From Paracoccus sediminilitoris (GTDB lineage: Bacteria > Pseudomonadota > Alphaproteobacteria > Rhodobacterales > Rhodobacteraceae), in assembly GCF_003259195.1 (NCBI RefSeq), contig NZ_QJPK01000004.1, positions 108,360 to 172,359 on the forward strand: DNA of 64,000 nt. The letters run 5' to 3'. Of this stretch, positions 8,053 through 19,601 are shown piece after piece (the stretch's first letter is position 1; each line of letters begins with the position of its first letter). Below the pieces are notes generated by a model, which saw nothing but the letters and a program-made list of their open reading frames with translations, was not told where the DNA came from and did no database searches. The translations under genes and the position numbers were made by a program.

Positions 8053-10194
8053 TCAGGCGTTCGCTTCTTCGGCGTTTTCGTCGATCTCGGCGCCGGTTTC
8101 CTGGTCGACCATCTTCATGCCAAGGCGGACCTTGCCACGATCGTCGAAGCCCAGCAGCTTGACCTTGACCTCCTGACCCTCTTTCAGGATCTCGTTGGGG
8201 TGACCCAGACGACGGTTCGCGATCTGGCTGACATGCACCAGCCCGTCACGCTTGCCGAAGAAGTTCACGAAGGCACCGAAATCGACCAGCTTGACGACCT
8301 TGCCGGTATAGATCTTGCCTTCTTCCGGCTCGGCCACGATCGAATAGATCATGTCATAGGCCTTCTTGATCGACTCACCATTGGCCGAGGCGATCTTGAT
8401 GATCCCTTCGTCATTGATGTCGACCTTGGCGCCCGAGACTTCCACGATCTCGCGGATGACCTTGCCGCCCGAGCCGATCACTTCACGGATCTTGTCGGTC
8501 GGGATCTGCATCGTCTCGATGCGCGGGGCGTGGGCGCTGAATTCCTGGCGACCTTCGGTCAGGGCCTTCGACATCTCGGACAGGATGTGCATGCGGCCAT
8601 CCTTAGCCTGTGCCAGCGCCTGTTCCATGATCTCGGGCGTGATGCCCGCGACCTTGATGTCCATCTGCAGCGACGTGATGCCGTTTTCGGTCCCCGCCAC
8701 CTTGAAGTCCATGTCGCCCAGGTGGTCTTCGTCACCCAGGATGTCGGTCAGAACGGCGAAGCGGCCGTCGTCTTCCAGGATCAGACCCATGGCGACACCG
8801 GCGACCGGTGCCTTCAGCGGAACGCCCGCATCCATCATCGACAGCGAACCGCCACAGACCGAAGCCATGGACGACGAGCCGTTTGATTCGGTGATCTCGG
8901 AGACGACGCGGATGGTATAGGGGAAGTCCGTCGCCGCCGGCAGAACCGCCTGCAGGGCGCGCCATGCCAGCTTGCCGTGGCCGATTTCGCGACGACCGGG
9001 CGAACCCACGCGACCGACCTCACCGACCGAATAGGGCGGGAAGTTATAGTGCAGCATGAAGTTCGAACGATAGTTGCCGTGCAGCGCGTCGATGATCTGT
9101 TCGTCATCGCCGGTGCCGAGCGTGGTCACGACCAGGCCCTGCGTCTCGCCGCGGGTGAACAGCGCCGAACCGTGGGTGCGCGGCAGGATGCCGACTTCGC
9201 TGACGATCGGGCGGACGGTCTTGGTGTCGCGGCCGTCGATGCGGGCGCCGCCGCTGATGATGTCACCGCGCAGGATGCCCGATTCCAGCTTCTTCAGCGC
9301 CGAACCGAGGTTGGCGTCGGCCAACTCGTCCTCGGAAAGCTGCTCCTTGACCTTTGCCTTGGCAGCGGCAATCGCGTCCTGACGGTCCGACTTGTCGCGG
9401 ATCGCATAGGCGGCGCGCATGTCGGCCTCGCCGATGGATTTCACGCGGTTGTAGAGCGCGCTGTAGTCCGGCGACTGGAAGTCGAAGGGCTCTTTCGCGG
9501 CGTCTTCGGCCAGATCGATGATCAGGTCGATGACCGGCTGGATGGCGTCATGACCGAATTTCACGGCGCCCAGCATTTCGGCTTCCGACAGCTCATAGGC
9601 TTCGGATTCGACCATCATCACGGCGTCCTTGGTGCCGGCGACGACCAGATCCAGACGCTGTTCAGGATTGTTGCGCAGCTGGTCCATGTCCTGAACCTCG
9701 GGGTTCAGCACGTATTCGCCATTGGCGAAGCCGACGCGGGCCGCACCGATGGGGCCCATGAACGGCACGCCCGAGATCGTCAGCGCAGCGGATGCGGCGA
9801 TCATCGCGACCATGTCGGGATCATTGACCAGATCGTGGCTCAGCACGGTGCACATGACCAGCACTTCATGCTTGAAGCCGGGTGCGAACAGCGGGCGGAT
9901 CGGACGGTCGATCAGGCGCGCGGTCAGCGTTTCCTTTTCGGTCGGACGTGCCTCGCGCTTGAAGAAACCGCCCGGCACCTTGCCGGCGGCATAGTATTTT
10001 TCCTGATAGTGAACCGTCAGCGGGAAGAAATCCTGCCCGGGCTTGGGTTCCTTCGCGAAGGTGACGTTGGCCATGACGCTGGTCTCGCCCAGGGTGGCGA
10101 TGACGCTGCCGTCGGCCTGACGGGCAACCTTGCCCGTTTCCAGCGTCAGGGTTTCCTGGCCCCACTGGATCGATTTCTTCACTACATCAAACAT
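8053..10194 (-). CDS. pnp: polyribonucleotide nucleotidyltransferase (PNPase)
   Basis: 713 aa, the normal length for this trimeric 3'-5' phosphorolytic exoribonuclease, which degrades mRNA and forms part of the degradosome in many bacteria. Two RNase PH domains flank an all-helical linker. The second contains [18 protein letters not shown] and [14 protein letters not shown]. They are followed by a KH domain ([17 protein letters not shown]) and an S1 domain ([19 protein letters not shown]) ending in an acidic tail. ATG 10194 has AGAGGAAATCAG upstream. It follows rpsO, the usual rpsO-pnp pair, with the rpsO terminator hairpin in between. Confidence 0.98.
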   Translation of the reverse strand: MFDVVKKSIQWGQETLTLETGKVARQADGSVIATLGETSVMANVTFAKEPKPGQDFFPLTVHYQEKYYAAGKVPGGFFKREARPTEKETLTARLIDRPIRPLFAPGFKHEVLVMCTVLSHDLVNDPDMVAMIAASAALTISGVPFMGPIGAARVGFANGEYVLNPEVQDMDQLRNNPEQRLDLVVAGTKDAVMMVESEAYELSEAEMLGAVKFGHDAIQPVIDLIIDLAEDAAKEPFDFQSPDYSALYNRVKSIGEADMRAAYAIRDKSDRQDAIAAAKAKVKEQLSEDELADANLGSALKKLESGILRGDIISGGARIDGRDTKTVRPIVSEVGILPRTHGSALFTRGETQGLVVTTLGTGDDEQIIDALHGNYRSNFMLHYNFPPYSVGEVGRVGSPGRREIGHGKLAWRALQAVLPAATDFPYTIRVVSEITESNGSSSMASVCGGSLSMMDAGVPLKAPVAGVAMGLILEDDGRFAVLTDILGDEDHLGDMDFKVAGTENGITSLQMDIKVAGITPEIMEQALAQAKDGRMHILSEMSKALTEGRQEFSAHAPRIETMQIPTDKIREVIGSGGKVIREIVEVSGAKVDINDEGIIKIASANGESIKKAYDMIYSIVAEPEEGKIYTGKVVKLVDFGAFVNFFGKRDGLVHVSQIANRRLGHPNEILKEGQEVKVKLLGFDDRGKVRLGMKMVDQETGAEIDENAEEANA

Positions 10195-10371
10195 CTGATT
10201 TCCTCTGGGAGTGTTCCGGCCCTCCGGTCACCCCGTGTCATATGGCGGCCCCATTGCCGCCGCCCCTATCCTTTGCATGTGCCCCGGGGCTGGACCTCAC
10301 GTCGCAGATGGACGGCAGATACAGGAAAACGCGCTGTTTGGGAAGTGGGTGGCAGGGATGGGCCAATGAAG

Positions 10372-10399
10372 AACGCCCGCAGCTTTCGCTGCGGGCGTT
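10372..10399 (-). terminator. hairpin terminator after rpsO
   Basis: A 12-bp perfect stem (AACGCCCGCAGC / GCTGCGGGCGTT) closed by a GAAA tetraloop on the minus strand, 24 nt after the rpsO stop. The downstream T-run is weak (TTCTTCATT), so read-through into pnp is plausible. The same structure could act as a processing site, as known for the rpsO-pnp spacer in other bacteria. Confidence 0.8.
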
Positions 10400-10423
10400 C
10401 CCCTTCCGAATGATCGGAAATGA

Positions 10424-10693
10424 TTAGCGGCGGATGCCCAGCTTGCCGATCAGGTCGGTATAGCGTGCTTCTTCCTTGCCCTTCAGATAGTCCAGCAGCT
10501 TGCGGCGCTGTGCGACCATCATCAACAGACCACGACGCGAGTGGTTGTCTTTCTTGTGCGACTTGAAATGCTCGGTCAGGGTGGTGATGCGCGAGGTCAG
10601 GATCGCGACCTGGACTTCGGGCGAACCGGTGTCACCTTCCTTGGTACCGAATTCCTTGATCAGGCGGGCTTTTTCTTCGACGGTGATCGACAT
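10424..10693 (-). CDS. rpsO: 30S ribosomal protein S15
   Basis: 89 aa, the standard length. [53 protein letters not shown] and [13 protein letters not shown] are diagnostic. S15 binds the central domain of 16S rRNA and helps start platform assembly. The start is ATG 10693 with a GGAAGGAGATCCCG ribosome site; the open frame continues upstream to 10756 but those residues are not part of the family. It is the first gene of the rpsO-pnp unit. Confidence 0.98.
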   Translation of the reverse strand: MSITVEEKARLIKEFGTKEGDTGSPEVQVAILTSRITTLTEHFKSHKKDNHSRRGLLMMVAQRRKLLDYLKGKEEARYTDLIGKLGIRR

Positions 10694-10851
10694 CGGGATC
10701 TCCTTCCGGATTAGGGGTGATGGCGCAGGCCGGGATGTCGTCCAGCACAGGCCCATGAAGTCGTCAGCCGGACACGGGGTGCCCGGCGGATGCGCGCGTA
10801 TAGGACAGGCCCGGCAAAAAGGAAAGCCCCGGCGTGCACGGGTGCGGAAAA

Positions 10852-11790
10852 TCAGCCCAAGGGTGTGACGATCCGCACGTCGGCTACGTCCAGCCCGCCA
10901 TCCTGCAACAGCCGTCCAACCGGATGGCCATTGACCGATAGCAGATAGGTGCCGTCCTGATCCCGCTCCAGCGTCACTTCGGCATTCTGGGCGTCATCGG
11001 CATTCAGGTGCAGTTCGATCTGGTCCCGGTCGGCGTCGAAATCGGCGATCGTGGGGAAACCTTCGGGGGTGTCGCGCAAAACAAAGCTGTCGCCGCCATC
11101 ATTGCCCGAAACGAAATCATGCGCGCCCGGCATCAGCGTGTCGTCGCCATCGCCGCCATTCATCCAGACGGTTTCTGGACCGTCATGGCCGATCAGCACG
11201 TCATTCCCCGCCCCGCCATCCAGATCATCGCCGCCCCCGGTCGAAACAAGCAGGTCATCGCCTTCGTGTCCGGCCAGGATATCGTCGCCCGCGCCACCGA
11301 ACAGCGTGTCCCGCCCTTCGCCGCCAAACAGCGTGTCGTCGCCCGAATCACCATAGATGAGGTCGTCGCCCCCCTGCCCCGCCAGCATGTCGTCGCCCGC
11401 ACCGCCCTCGATCGTGTCGGCTCCGCCCAGGCCATAGGCGCCGTCGCCCTGCACCCAGTCATCCCCGTCACCCCCCTGAATCAGGTCGTCGCCCAGTCCC
11501 CCGCGCAGATCGTCATCACCGTCATAACCGCTGATCACGTCGCCCAGCGGCGTTCCCATCAGCATGTCGGCCTGATTGCTGCCCAAAGCCTGCGCGGGTT
11601 CCTCGACGGGGGCCGGATCGACAGGTTCGGGTTCGGGCTCTGGTTCGGGCAGGATGGGGGGCAGTTCGCCGTCATCCTCTGGGGTGGCATCGGGGTCCTC
11701 GTCGTCTTCGGCGGTGGACGAGGTCAACGCGCTCAGATCCACCATCAGCCCCGCCATCATCAAACTGAGAATACCACCTATGAACAGCAT
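10852..11790 (-). CDS. RTX-repeat (hemolysin-type calcium-binding) protein with N-terminal membrane anchor
   Basis: 312 aa. Residues 1-20 ([20 protein letters not shown]) form one hydrophobic helix. An acidic, Pro/Glu-rich linker (about 25-65) follows, then at least nine glycine/aspartate nonapeptides of the GGxGxDxLx type (about 75-235; examples [33 protein letters not shown]). These fold into a calcium-filled parallel beta roll. The C-terminal 60 residues ([18 protein letters not shown]) resemble the end domain of many secreted RTX proteins. No enzyme domain and no type I exporter gene is nearby. ATG 11790 is chosen over the GTG at 11805 because the GGGG ribosome site is 9 nt before it. Confidence 0.85.
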   Translation of the reverse strand: MLFIGGILSLMMAGLMVDLSALTSSTAEDDEDPDATPEDDGELPPILPEPEPEPEPVDPAPVEEPAQALGSNQADMLMGTPLGDVISGYDGDDDLRGGLGDDLIQGGDGDDWVQGDGAYGLGGADTIEGGAGDDMLAGQGGDDLIYGDSGDDTLFGGEGRDTLFGGAGDDILAGHEGDDLLVSTGGGDDLDGGAGNDVLIGHDGPETVWMNGGDGDDTLMPGAHDFVSGNDGGDSFVLRDTPEGFPTIADFDADRDQIELHLNADDAQNAEVTLERDQDGTYLLSVNGHPVGRLLQDGGLDVADVRIVTPLG

Positions 11791-11882
11791 CGACACGGAC
11801 CCCACACACGACCGGCAACATGCCGATGCCTTGCATGATACGCAGCGGAAGCCCGTCCCAGAACCGAATAATTAATAAAAAC

Positions 11883-12386
11883 TTAACGCCATGCCACCGG
11901 ACCCTGCCGATAGGCAACGTAGAGCGGATGGCGGGGCATGCCGTCCCGGGTCAGACCCAGATGACAAAGAGGCACCCCCGTCGCCCGCAGCAGTGATTCG
12001 ACCCGGTTCCCACGCCCCAGATGCGCGCCATGTACACCCCAGCCGCACAGGACGGCCTGCGACCATGCGGCGGTCTCTTGCAGGACATCGTCATTACCGG
12101 GTCCCACCGGCGCATCGGCACGGCGCAGATCACGAGGATCGGTCGCGCAGAAGGCAAAAAGGTTTACCACCCGAAAGGCGCCATAGCCCAGGGCGCGCGC
12201 CCGACGCTCGCAGCGTTCGACGGTGGGATCGTTGCGAAAGGCGTCGGCGGTCGAGGGGTTCAGCATCACGATGCCCAAGCCCGGCCCGTCACTCCATCGC
12301 CGCGTCAGCGCATAGCGATAGGTCCGGCAGGGCGACCAGATCGCCTCGGACCGGGTGGCTGCGACCTGATGGGTTTAGCGAATCAT
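11883..12386 (-). pseudogene. DUF1643 family protein gene with in-frame stop at codon 4
   Basis: The conserved body (GIVMLNPSTADAFRNDPT, VERCERRARALGYGAFRVVN, GVHGAHLGRG, GLTRDGMPRHPLYVAY) is clearly DUF1643, a family of unknown function. The first usable start in the open frame is TTG 12278, but the same frame upstream still encodes family-like residues (TYRYALTRRWSDGPG). At 12386 there is an ATG with a good ribosome site (GGAAAGG, 7 nt away) that reads Met-Ile-Arg-stop-Thr-His. A TAA at 12377-12375 therefore interrupts an otherwise normal gene of about 167 codons. The rest is intact, so either a recent nonsense mutation or a sequencing error is likely; reinitiation at TTG 12278 would give 131 aa. 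Confidence 0.8.
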
Positions 12387-12407
12387 CCGCGATCCTTTCC
12401 GGACATG

Positions 12408-12432
12408 AAAAAACCCGCCTTAAGGGGCGGGT
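12408..12432 (-). terminator. Rho-independent terminator of rpmJ
   Basis: On the minus strand the stem ACCCGCC / GGCGGGT with a six-nt loop is followed by a run of six T residues. It lies about 55 nt after the rpmJ stop and just before the start of the DUF1643 gene. Confidence 0.88.
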
Positions 12433-12486
12433 CTGTTCGGATCGTTTTCCGCGATCTGCCGGTCATCCCGGCAAGACCCGCGCCGA

Positions 12487-12612
12487 TCAGCCCTGGCGGG
12501 CCTTGAAGCGGCGGTTGGTCTTGTTGATCACGTAGACGCGGCCTTTGCGGCGCACGATTTGGCAGTCACGGTGCCGGCTCTTGAGCGAGCGGAGCGAGTT
12601 GCGAACCTTCAT
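12487..12612 (-). CDS. rpmJ: 50S ribosomal protein L36
   Basis: 41 aa, too short for most gene finders' default cut-offs. [37 protein letters not shown] and the RQG end match the longer alphaproteobacterial L36 with only part of the zinc-binding set (the C-terminal Cys and His ligands of the short L36 are replaced). It stands alone rather than in the spc operon, as is usual for this second L36 type. The start is ATG 12612 and a strong terminator follows. Confidence 0.96.
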   Translation of the reverse strand: MKVRNSLRSLKSRHRDCQIVRRKGRVYVINKTNRRFKARQG

Positions 12613-12695
12613 CGGTCTTCTCCATCATCGCGGCGCATCGCAGCCGCCAGGAAAACGAATGCCCCCGACGCTTGCCAGGGGCGGCGAAAAATTTA

Positions 12696-12770
12696 TGGTG
12701 GGCGGTACTGGGATCGAACCAGTGGCCACTACGATGTCAACGTAGTGCTCTACCGCTGAGCTAACCGCCC
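12696..12770 (-). tRNA. tRNA-Val (anticodon GAC)
   Basis: 75 nt including an encoded CCA end. Acceptor stem GGGCGGT/ACCGCCC, D arm GCTC-AGCGGTA-GAGC, anticodon stem CTACG/CGTAG with loop TTGACAT (anticodon GAC at 12738-12736), and T arm ACTGG-TTCGATC-CCAGT. All stems pair fully. Confidence 0.97.
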
Positions 12771-12930
12771 ACGCTGCCGTGAAGAACCGGTCCCGCTTCC
12801 GTCTGGATGCCGTCTCAGCGCCTCTTGGTCCGCAGGTCTATAACGGGGGTGCCGGGGGTATTCAAGACCTATCGGCAGCAAGTTTTTCAGGTTTATATAG
12901 TTTATTGCGACTGATGACGAGGTCTGTCCC

Positions 12931-13794
12931 GTGTCACAGCCTGAACCGCCCTTTGTTCTGACCCGCCCCGATTCGTGGCTGAGCGGGGTGATCTTCGCCT
13001 CTCCGCATTCGGGATGCGACTATCCGGACTGGTTCCTGAAAGATACCAGGCTGCCCGTCAGCACCCTGCGGTCCTCGGAAGATGCCTTTGTGGACAGGCT
13101 GATAGCACCTGCATCGCGTTACGGCGCGGTGACGCTCGCCTCGCGCGTGCCGCGTTGCATCGTGGACCTTAATCGCGGCGCGGATGAAATCGACCCGGTG
13201 ATCGTGCGCGGCGTGCCGCGTCATCCGCTGAACCAGCGCACCCTTGCGGGTCTGGGCGTGATTCCCCGTGTCGTGTCGCAGGGCCGGGTGATTCATGACG
13301 CGCCCATGGACCGCGCCGAGGCCGAACGCCGCATCGATCTCTGCTGGCGGCCCTATCACCAGGCGCTTGGCGCGCTGATCTCGGAGGCGCGGACGCGATT
13401 CGGACAGGCGATCCTGATCGACATGCATTCCATGCCCCATGATTCCCTGACCCATCTGCAGGGCCTGCGTCCCGACATGGTGCTGGGCAACCGCCACGGG
13501 CTGTCCGCCTCGGCCCGCGTGTCGGATGCGGTCTGCCGGGCGGTCGAGGATGGTGGCTGGCGCATCCGCCGCAATTCGCCCTTTTCCGGCGCCTATATCT
13601 GTTCGGCCTATGGGCGGCCTGCGCAGAACATCCATGTCGTCCAGCTGGAGATCGACCGCTCGCTCTACATGAACGAACGTGCAATCACGCCGCGCCCCGA
13701 TTTCGACCTTTTCGCCGCGCGGATCGAACAGGTCATCGCGCGGCTGGCCAGCCTGACCACCGATCTCAGCGGCGGGCGCATCGCGGCGGAATGA
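12931..13794 (+). CDS. N-formylglutamate amidohydrolase family protein
   Basis: 287 aa. GVIFASPHSGCDYP near the N-terminus, RCIVDLNRGADEIDP, ILIDMHSMPHD and NSPFSGAYICSAYGRP match the N-formylglutamate amidohydrolase (HutG-type) family, whose zinc-dependent members cut N-formyl-L-glutamate to glutamate and formate at the end of histidine degradation. The metal-binding residues are likely in the SPHSG and DMHSMP motifs. No hut genes are nearby, so the substrate is uncertain. The start is GTG 12931, 5 nt after the weak ribosome site GAGGTCTGTCCC. The stop overlaps the next start (ATGA). Confidence 0.85.
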   Translation: MSQPEPPFVLTRPDSWLSGVIFASPHSGCDYPDWFLKDTRLPVSTLRSSEDAFVDRLIAPASRYGAVTLASRVPRCIVDLNRGADEIDPVIVRGVPRHPLNQRTLAGLGVIPRVVSQGRVIHDAPMDRAEAERRIDLCWRPYHQALGALISEARTRFGQAILIDMHSMPHDSLTHLQGLRPDMVLGNRHGLSASARVSDAVCRAVEDGGWRIRRNSPFSGAYICSAYGRPAQNIHVVQLEIDRSLYMNERAITPRPDFDLFAARIEQVIARLASLTTDLSGGRIAAE

Positions 13795-14228
13795 CCGGAA
13801 CCGGCAGCCCCCCATTCCACGGCGCCAAGCTGCTGCTGACCCATGGGGCCTCGATGCTGGTCTATCTGCGCGACGACGACGCTGGCATCCCCTTTCCCGC
13901 CCATTGGGACCTGCCGGGCGGCGGGCGGGAAGGAAACGAAAGCCCCCTCGCCTGCGCCCTGCGGGAACTGCACGAGGAATTCGCCCTGCACCTGCCTGCG
14001 GATGGGCTGACCGGCCACGCATTCGCATCCTTCCAGGACCCGCGCATGCAATCCTGGCTGTTCACCGGCACCCTGACCGCCGCACAGATCGCCGCGATCC
14101 GATTCGGCGACGAGGGACAGGAATGGCGGATGATGCCCATGGCCGATTACCTGGCCCATCCCCGACGCATCCCGCATTTCTGCGACTGGATCCTAGGGTC
14201 GGGCCATGCCCCGCACCAGCGGCCCTAG
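13791..14228 (+). CDS. NUDIX hydrolase
   Basis: 145 aa with a Nudix box in the right place: GGREGNE, seven residues, then RELHEEF. The usual glycine near the end of the box (EEXGU) is alanine here (EEFAL); the catalytic glutamates are kept. Such proteins hydrolyse nucleoside diphosphates linked to another group; the substrate is unknown. It overlaps the amidohydrolase gene by 4 bases and is translated with it. Its last 36 bases overlap the 3' end of the convergent membrane-protein gene. Confidence 0.87.
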   Translation: MTGTGSPPFHGAKLLLTHGASMLVYLRDDDAGIPFPAHWDLPGGGREGNESPLACALRELHEEFALHLPADGLTGHAFASFQDPRMQSWLFTGTLTAAQIAAIRFGDEGQEWRMMPMADYLAHPRRIPHFCDWILGSGHAPHQRP

Positions 14229-14888
14229 GGCATCGCCCTTGACCGCCCAGCTCGTCGCAAAGGCAAAGGTCGCCGCGGTTTCCAGCACGAAGACCGGCCG
14301 CAAAAATGCCAGTCGCTGGTCCAGCCCGGTCAGGAACATCACCCCGATCAGGCCGATGCTGACCAGGATCACCCAGCCGCACAGACGATAGATCCGGTTC
14401 GAGGCCCGCTTTTCGGCGCTGTCTTCTTGGCCCCTGACGAACAGCACCAGGCAAAAGACCGCCAGCGCCAGAAAGAACACCGCCGCGGCGACAAGATGCA
14501 GCCAACCCGCGACGACCGGACCCAGCACGCATTGCAGCAGGGTGCAGGGGATATCGGGGCCGCTGGTCGGGGACAATGCGATCAGGGCGGCGGCGACGGC
14601 CGCAACCCGCGCCGTCAGCCAGTCCGAGACGATTTCACCCGCGCGGGGGCGGAAACCCTCATAGCTCCACAAAAAGACCGCCTGCGCGATCAAGGTGCCG
14701 ACAAAGACGTCGCGCATGGGGGAATAATAATAGGCAGAGATGCTGGTCCCCAGCCCTCGCCCCGTCAGGATGGCAAAGACCATCAGCGAGACGGGCAGGA
14801 AATAGCCAAGACCGCCGATGGCGCGGCGCACGGCCAGAAAGGACAGGACCAGATCGTTCTGCGCCTTCTGCGCGCCGCCATCATCCAT
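14193..14888 (-). CDS. multi-pass membrane protein of unknown function
   Basis: 231 aa and strongly hydrophobic, with about six membrane segments (for example YFLPVSLMVFAILTG, VFVGTLIAQAVFLWS, WLHLVAAAVFFLALAVF, WVILVSIGLIGVMFLTG). The segment SISAYYYSPMRDVFVG is the most conserved-looking part and is typical of a family of small integral membrane proteins without a known role. ATG 14888 is chosen because AAGGGGGAC lies 4-8 nt upstream and the first hydrophobic segment starts soon after. The frame stays open far upstream but that part overlaps the pyrF end and is not protein-like. It may share a transcript with pyrF. Confidence 0.75.
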   Translation of the reverse strand: MDDGGAQKAQNDLVLSFLAVRRAIGGLGYFLPVSLMVFAILTGRGLGTSISAYYYSPMRDVFVGTLIAQAVFLWSYEGFRPRAGEIVSDWLTARVAAVAAALIALSPTSGPDIPCTLLQCVLGPVVAGWLHLVAAAVFFLALAVFCLVLFVRGQEDSAEKRASNRIYRLCGWVILVSIGLIGVMFLTGLDQRLAFLRPVFVLETAATFAFATSWAVKGDALGPLVRGMARP

Positions 14889-14937
14889 GCCCGTCCCCCT
14901 TGCCATGGCGCGATGGTGGCAAAGGGGACGGACGGGG

Positions 14938-15624
14938 TCAATGCGCCCGGATTTCCGACAGGATGGCCTGGGCGGCGGCACGCGGATCGGCGGCCTGCCA
15001 GACGGGGCGGCCCACCACGATGTGATCGGCGCCGGCAGCGATGGCGCTGGCCGGGGTCTCGACCCGTTTCTGATCGCCCAGCGAGGCACCGCTTGGCCGC
15101 ACGCCCGGCGTGATGATCAGCCGCGCATCCGGCAGGGCGCGGATGGCCTGCGCCTCGCGCGGGGAACAGATGATGCCATCGGCCCCGGCCTCGAAGGCGC
15201 GGGCGGCGCGTTCGACGGTGATGTCGTGCAGATCGCCCGCCTGCATCATCCCCGCGTCCAGATCGGCCCGTTCGAGCGAGGTGAGGATGGTGACGCCCAG
15301 AATCTGCATCTTGCTGCCCGCGGCACCTTGCTTGGCGGCGCGCACCACATGCGGGTCCCCATGCACGGTCAGGAAGTCGATGTCATATTGCGCCAGACCG
15401 CGGACCGCCGCCTCGACCGTGGCGCCGATGTCGAACAGCTTCATGTCCAGAAAGATGCGCTTGCCGTGTTCCTGCTTCAGCTCGTTGGCCAGCGCCAAGC
15501 CACCGCCGGTCAGCATCCCCAGCCCGATCTTGTAGAAGCCCACCGCATCGCCCAGCTTTTCTGCCAGCGCCAGCCCCGCCAACGCGTCCGGCACGTCCAG
15601 TGCCACGATCAACCTGTCATCCAT
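14938..15624 (-). CDS. pyrF: orotidine 5'-phosphate decarboxylase
   Basis: 228 aa, normal for the bacterial enzyme that makes UMP from OMP, the last step of de novo pyrimidine synthesis. MDDRLIVALDVPD, the substrate-site FYKIGLGML, the catalytic Asp-Lys-x-x-Asp loop in FLDMKLFDIGATV, IITPGVRPSG (phosphate loop) and DHIVVGRPVW are all present. ATG 15624 follows AAGGGGACAGGCG. It is divergent from clpB, with about 160 bp between the two starts. Confidence 0.97.
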   Translation of the reverse strand: MDDRLIVALDVPDALAGLALAEKLGDAVGFYKIGLGMLTGGGLALANELKQEHGKRIFLDMKLFDIGATVEAAVRGLAQYDIDFLTVHGDPHVVRAAKQGAAGSKMQILGVTILTSLERADLDAGMMQAGDLHDITVERAARAFEAGADGIICSPREAQAIRALPDARLIITPGVRPSGASLGDQKRVETPASAIAAGADHIVVGRPVWQAADPRAAAQAILSEIRAH

Positions 15625-15678
15625 CGCCTGTCCCCTTATTTCCGCAAAATCGCGGCGTTATGACATGAACGCGGCGTT

Positions 15679-15706
15679 CTTGAAAGCGTCCGGAAATATC
15701 CCATTT
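15679..15706 (+). promoter_or_regulatory. heat-shock sigma-32 (RpoH) type promoter of clpB
   Basis: CTTGAAA at 15679-15685 and CCCATTT at 15700-15706, 14 nt apart, closely match the RpoH consensus (CTTGAA, 13-14 nt, CCCCATnT). It lies 82 nt before the clpB start, oriented towards it. ClpB is a classic member of the heat-shock regulon, so position and sequence agree. Confidence 0.8.
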
Positions 15707-15787
15707 CTTATCGTGAAGACCCGAACGGGGACGTGCCGAACGCGGGCGTCCGGCACTCGGGGGCTAACCAAGAATGGAGAATGCCCG

Positions 15788-18421
<2,634 letters not shown>

Positions 18422-18444
18422 CGGGCGGCCCCCGCCAGCATCGA

Positions 18445-18473
18445 AAGGCCCCGGATCGCATCCGGGGCCTTTT
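18445..18473 (+). terminator. Rho-independent terminator of clpB
   Basis: An 11-bp perfect stem (AAGGCCCCGGA / TCCGGGGCCTT) with a five-nt loop and a T4 tail, 24 nt after the clpB stop. Confidence 0.92.
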
Positions 18474-18566
18474 GCCATCGCGCAGGCCCCTGCCCTGTCG
18501 CCGCGTCACGGCTTGCCCCCCACCGGGTCGCAGGTCATCGTTGCGCAAACCTTGAGGGAGGACCCA

Positions 18567-19535
18567 ATGCTGCCACCGATCCTGCAGAACCTGCGCATTC
18601 CCGTCGTCGCGTCGCCCATGTTCATCGTTTCCGGGCCGGAACTGGTCATCGCGCAATGCAAGGCGGGCATCGTCGGCAGCTTTCCCGCCCTGAACGCGCG
18701 CGAGAAGGAGGGCGAGCCGTCGATGCTGGACGCCTGGCTGACGCGCATCACTGAGGAGTTGGACCGGCACAACCAGGCCAATCCCGACAGCCCTGCCGCC
18801 CCCTATGCGGTGAACCAGATCGTCCATCGCAGCAATGCGCGGCTGGAGCGCGATCTGGAAACCTGCCACCGCCACAAGGTGCCGATCTGGATCACTTCGC
18901 TTGGCGCCCGGGTCGAGGTCAACCGGGCCGCCCATGACTGCGGCGGCATTGCGCTGCATGACGTGATCAACAACATGTTCGCGAAGAAGGCCATCGAGAA
19001 GGGCGCCGACGGGCTGATCGCGGTCGCCGCAGGCGCAGGTGGTCACGCAGGCCCGCAATCGCCCTTTGCCCTAATACAGGAGATCCGCGAATGGTTCGAC
19101 GGGCCGCTGCTGTTGTCAGGGTCCATCGCCACCGGGCGCGCGGTGCTGGCGGCGCAGGTGATGGGGGCGGATCTGGCCTATATCGGCAGCCCCTTCATCG
19201 CTACCGAGGAGGCGAATGCCCAGGATGACTACAAGCGGATGATCGTGGAAAGCGGGGCGATGGATATCGTCACATCATCACTGTTTACCGGCGTGTCAGG
19301 CAATTATCTGGCACCGTCGATCCGCAAGGCGGGGCTGGACCCCGACAATCTGGCGGCGGCGGATGCGTCGTCGATGAACTTCTCGGACGGGTCGTCAAAG
19401 CCCAAGGCCTGGTCCACGATCTGGGGCGCGGGTCAGGGCATCGGGGCGGTTCGCGCGGTCGAACCGGCAGCCACGCGCATCGACCGGCTTGCGACCGAAT
19501 ATCACGCCGCCAAAGAGGCAGTTTCGCGCCTCTGA
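18567..19535 (+). CDS. nitronate monooxygenase (2-nitropropane dioxygenase-like) family protein
   Basis: 322 aa TIM-barrel flavoprotein. LRIPVVASPMFIVSGPELV at the N-terminus, GIVGSFPALNARE, the phosphate/FMN-binding AVAAGAGGHAGPQ (with the HxG motif), LLLSGSIATGRAVLAAQVMGADLAYIGSPFIAT are the hallmarks. These enzymes oxidise alkyl nitronates (toxic nitro compounds) with FMN; some relatives act on enoyl substrates in fatty acid synthesis, so the physiological substrate is not certain. ATG 18567 follows GAGGGAGGA. It stands between two terminator-bounded units. Confidence 0.88.
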   Translation: MLPPILQNLRIPVVASPMFIVSGPELVIAQCKAGIVGSFPALNAREKEGEPSMLDAWLTRITEELDRHNQANPDSPAAPYAVNQIVHRSNARLERDLETCHRHKVPIWITSLGARVEVNRAAHDCGGIALHDVINNMFAKKAIEKGADGLIAVAAGAGGHAGPQSPFALIQEIREWFDGPLLLSGSIATGRAVLAAQVMGADLAYIGSPFIATEEANAQDDYKRMIVESGAMDIVTSSLFTGVSGNYLAPSIRKAGLDPDNLAAADASSMNFSDGSSKPKAWSTIWGAGQGIGAVRAVEPAATRIDRLATEYHAAKEAVSRL

Positions 19536-19601
19536 CCTTTGCGGAACGGCAGTTCGGTCCCCATATAGGGGGCCGAACGCCATCCATCCGCGGAGGACAA
19601 C

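Noticed and set aside
8977..10413. A 478-codon plus-strand frame through pnp
   Set aside because: It is the antisense shadow of pnp, rich in His, Gln and Asp from GC-skewed codons, with no motif.
11791..11805. GTG 11805 as the start of the RTX protein
   Set aside because: The ribosome site is too close to it; ATG 11790 has proper spacing and begins directly with the hydrophobic helix.
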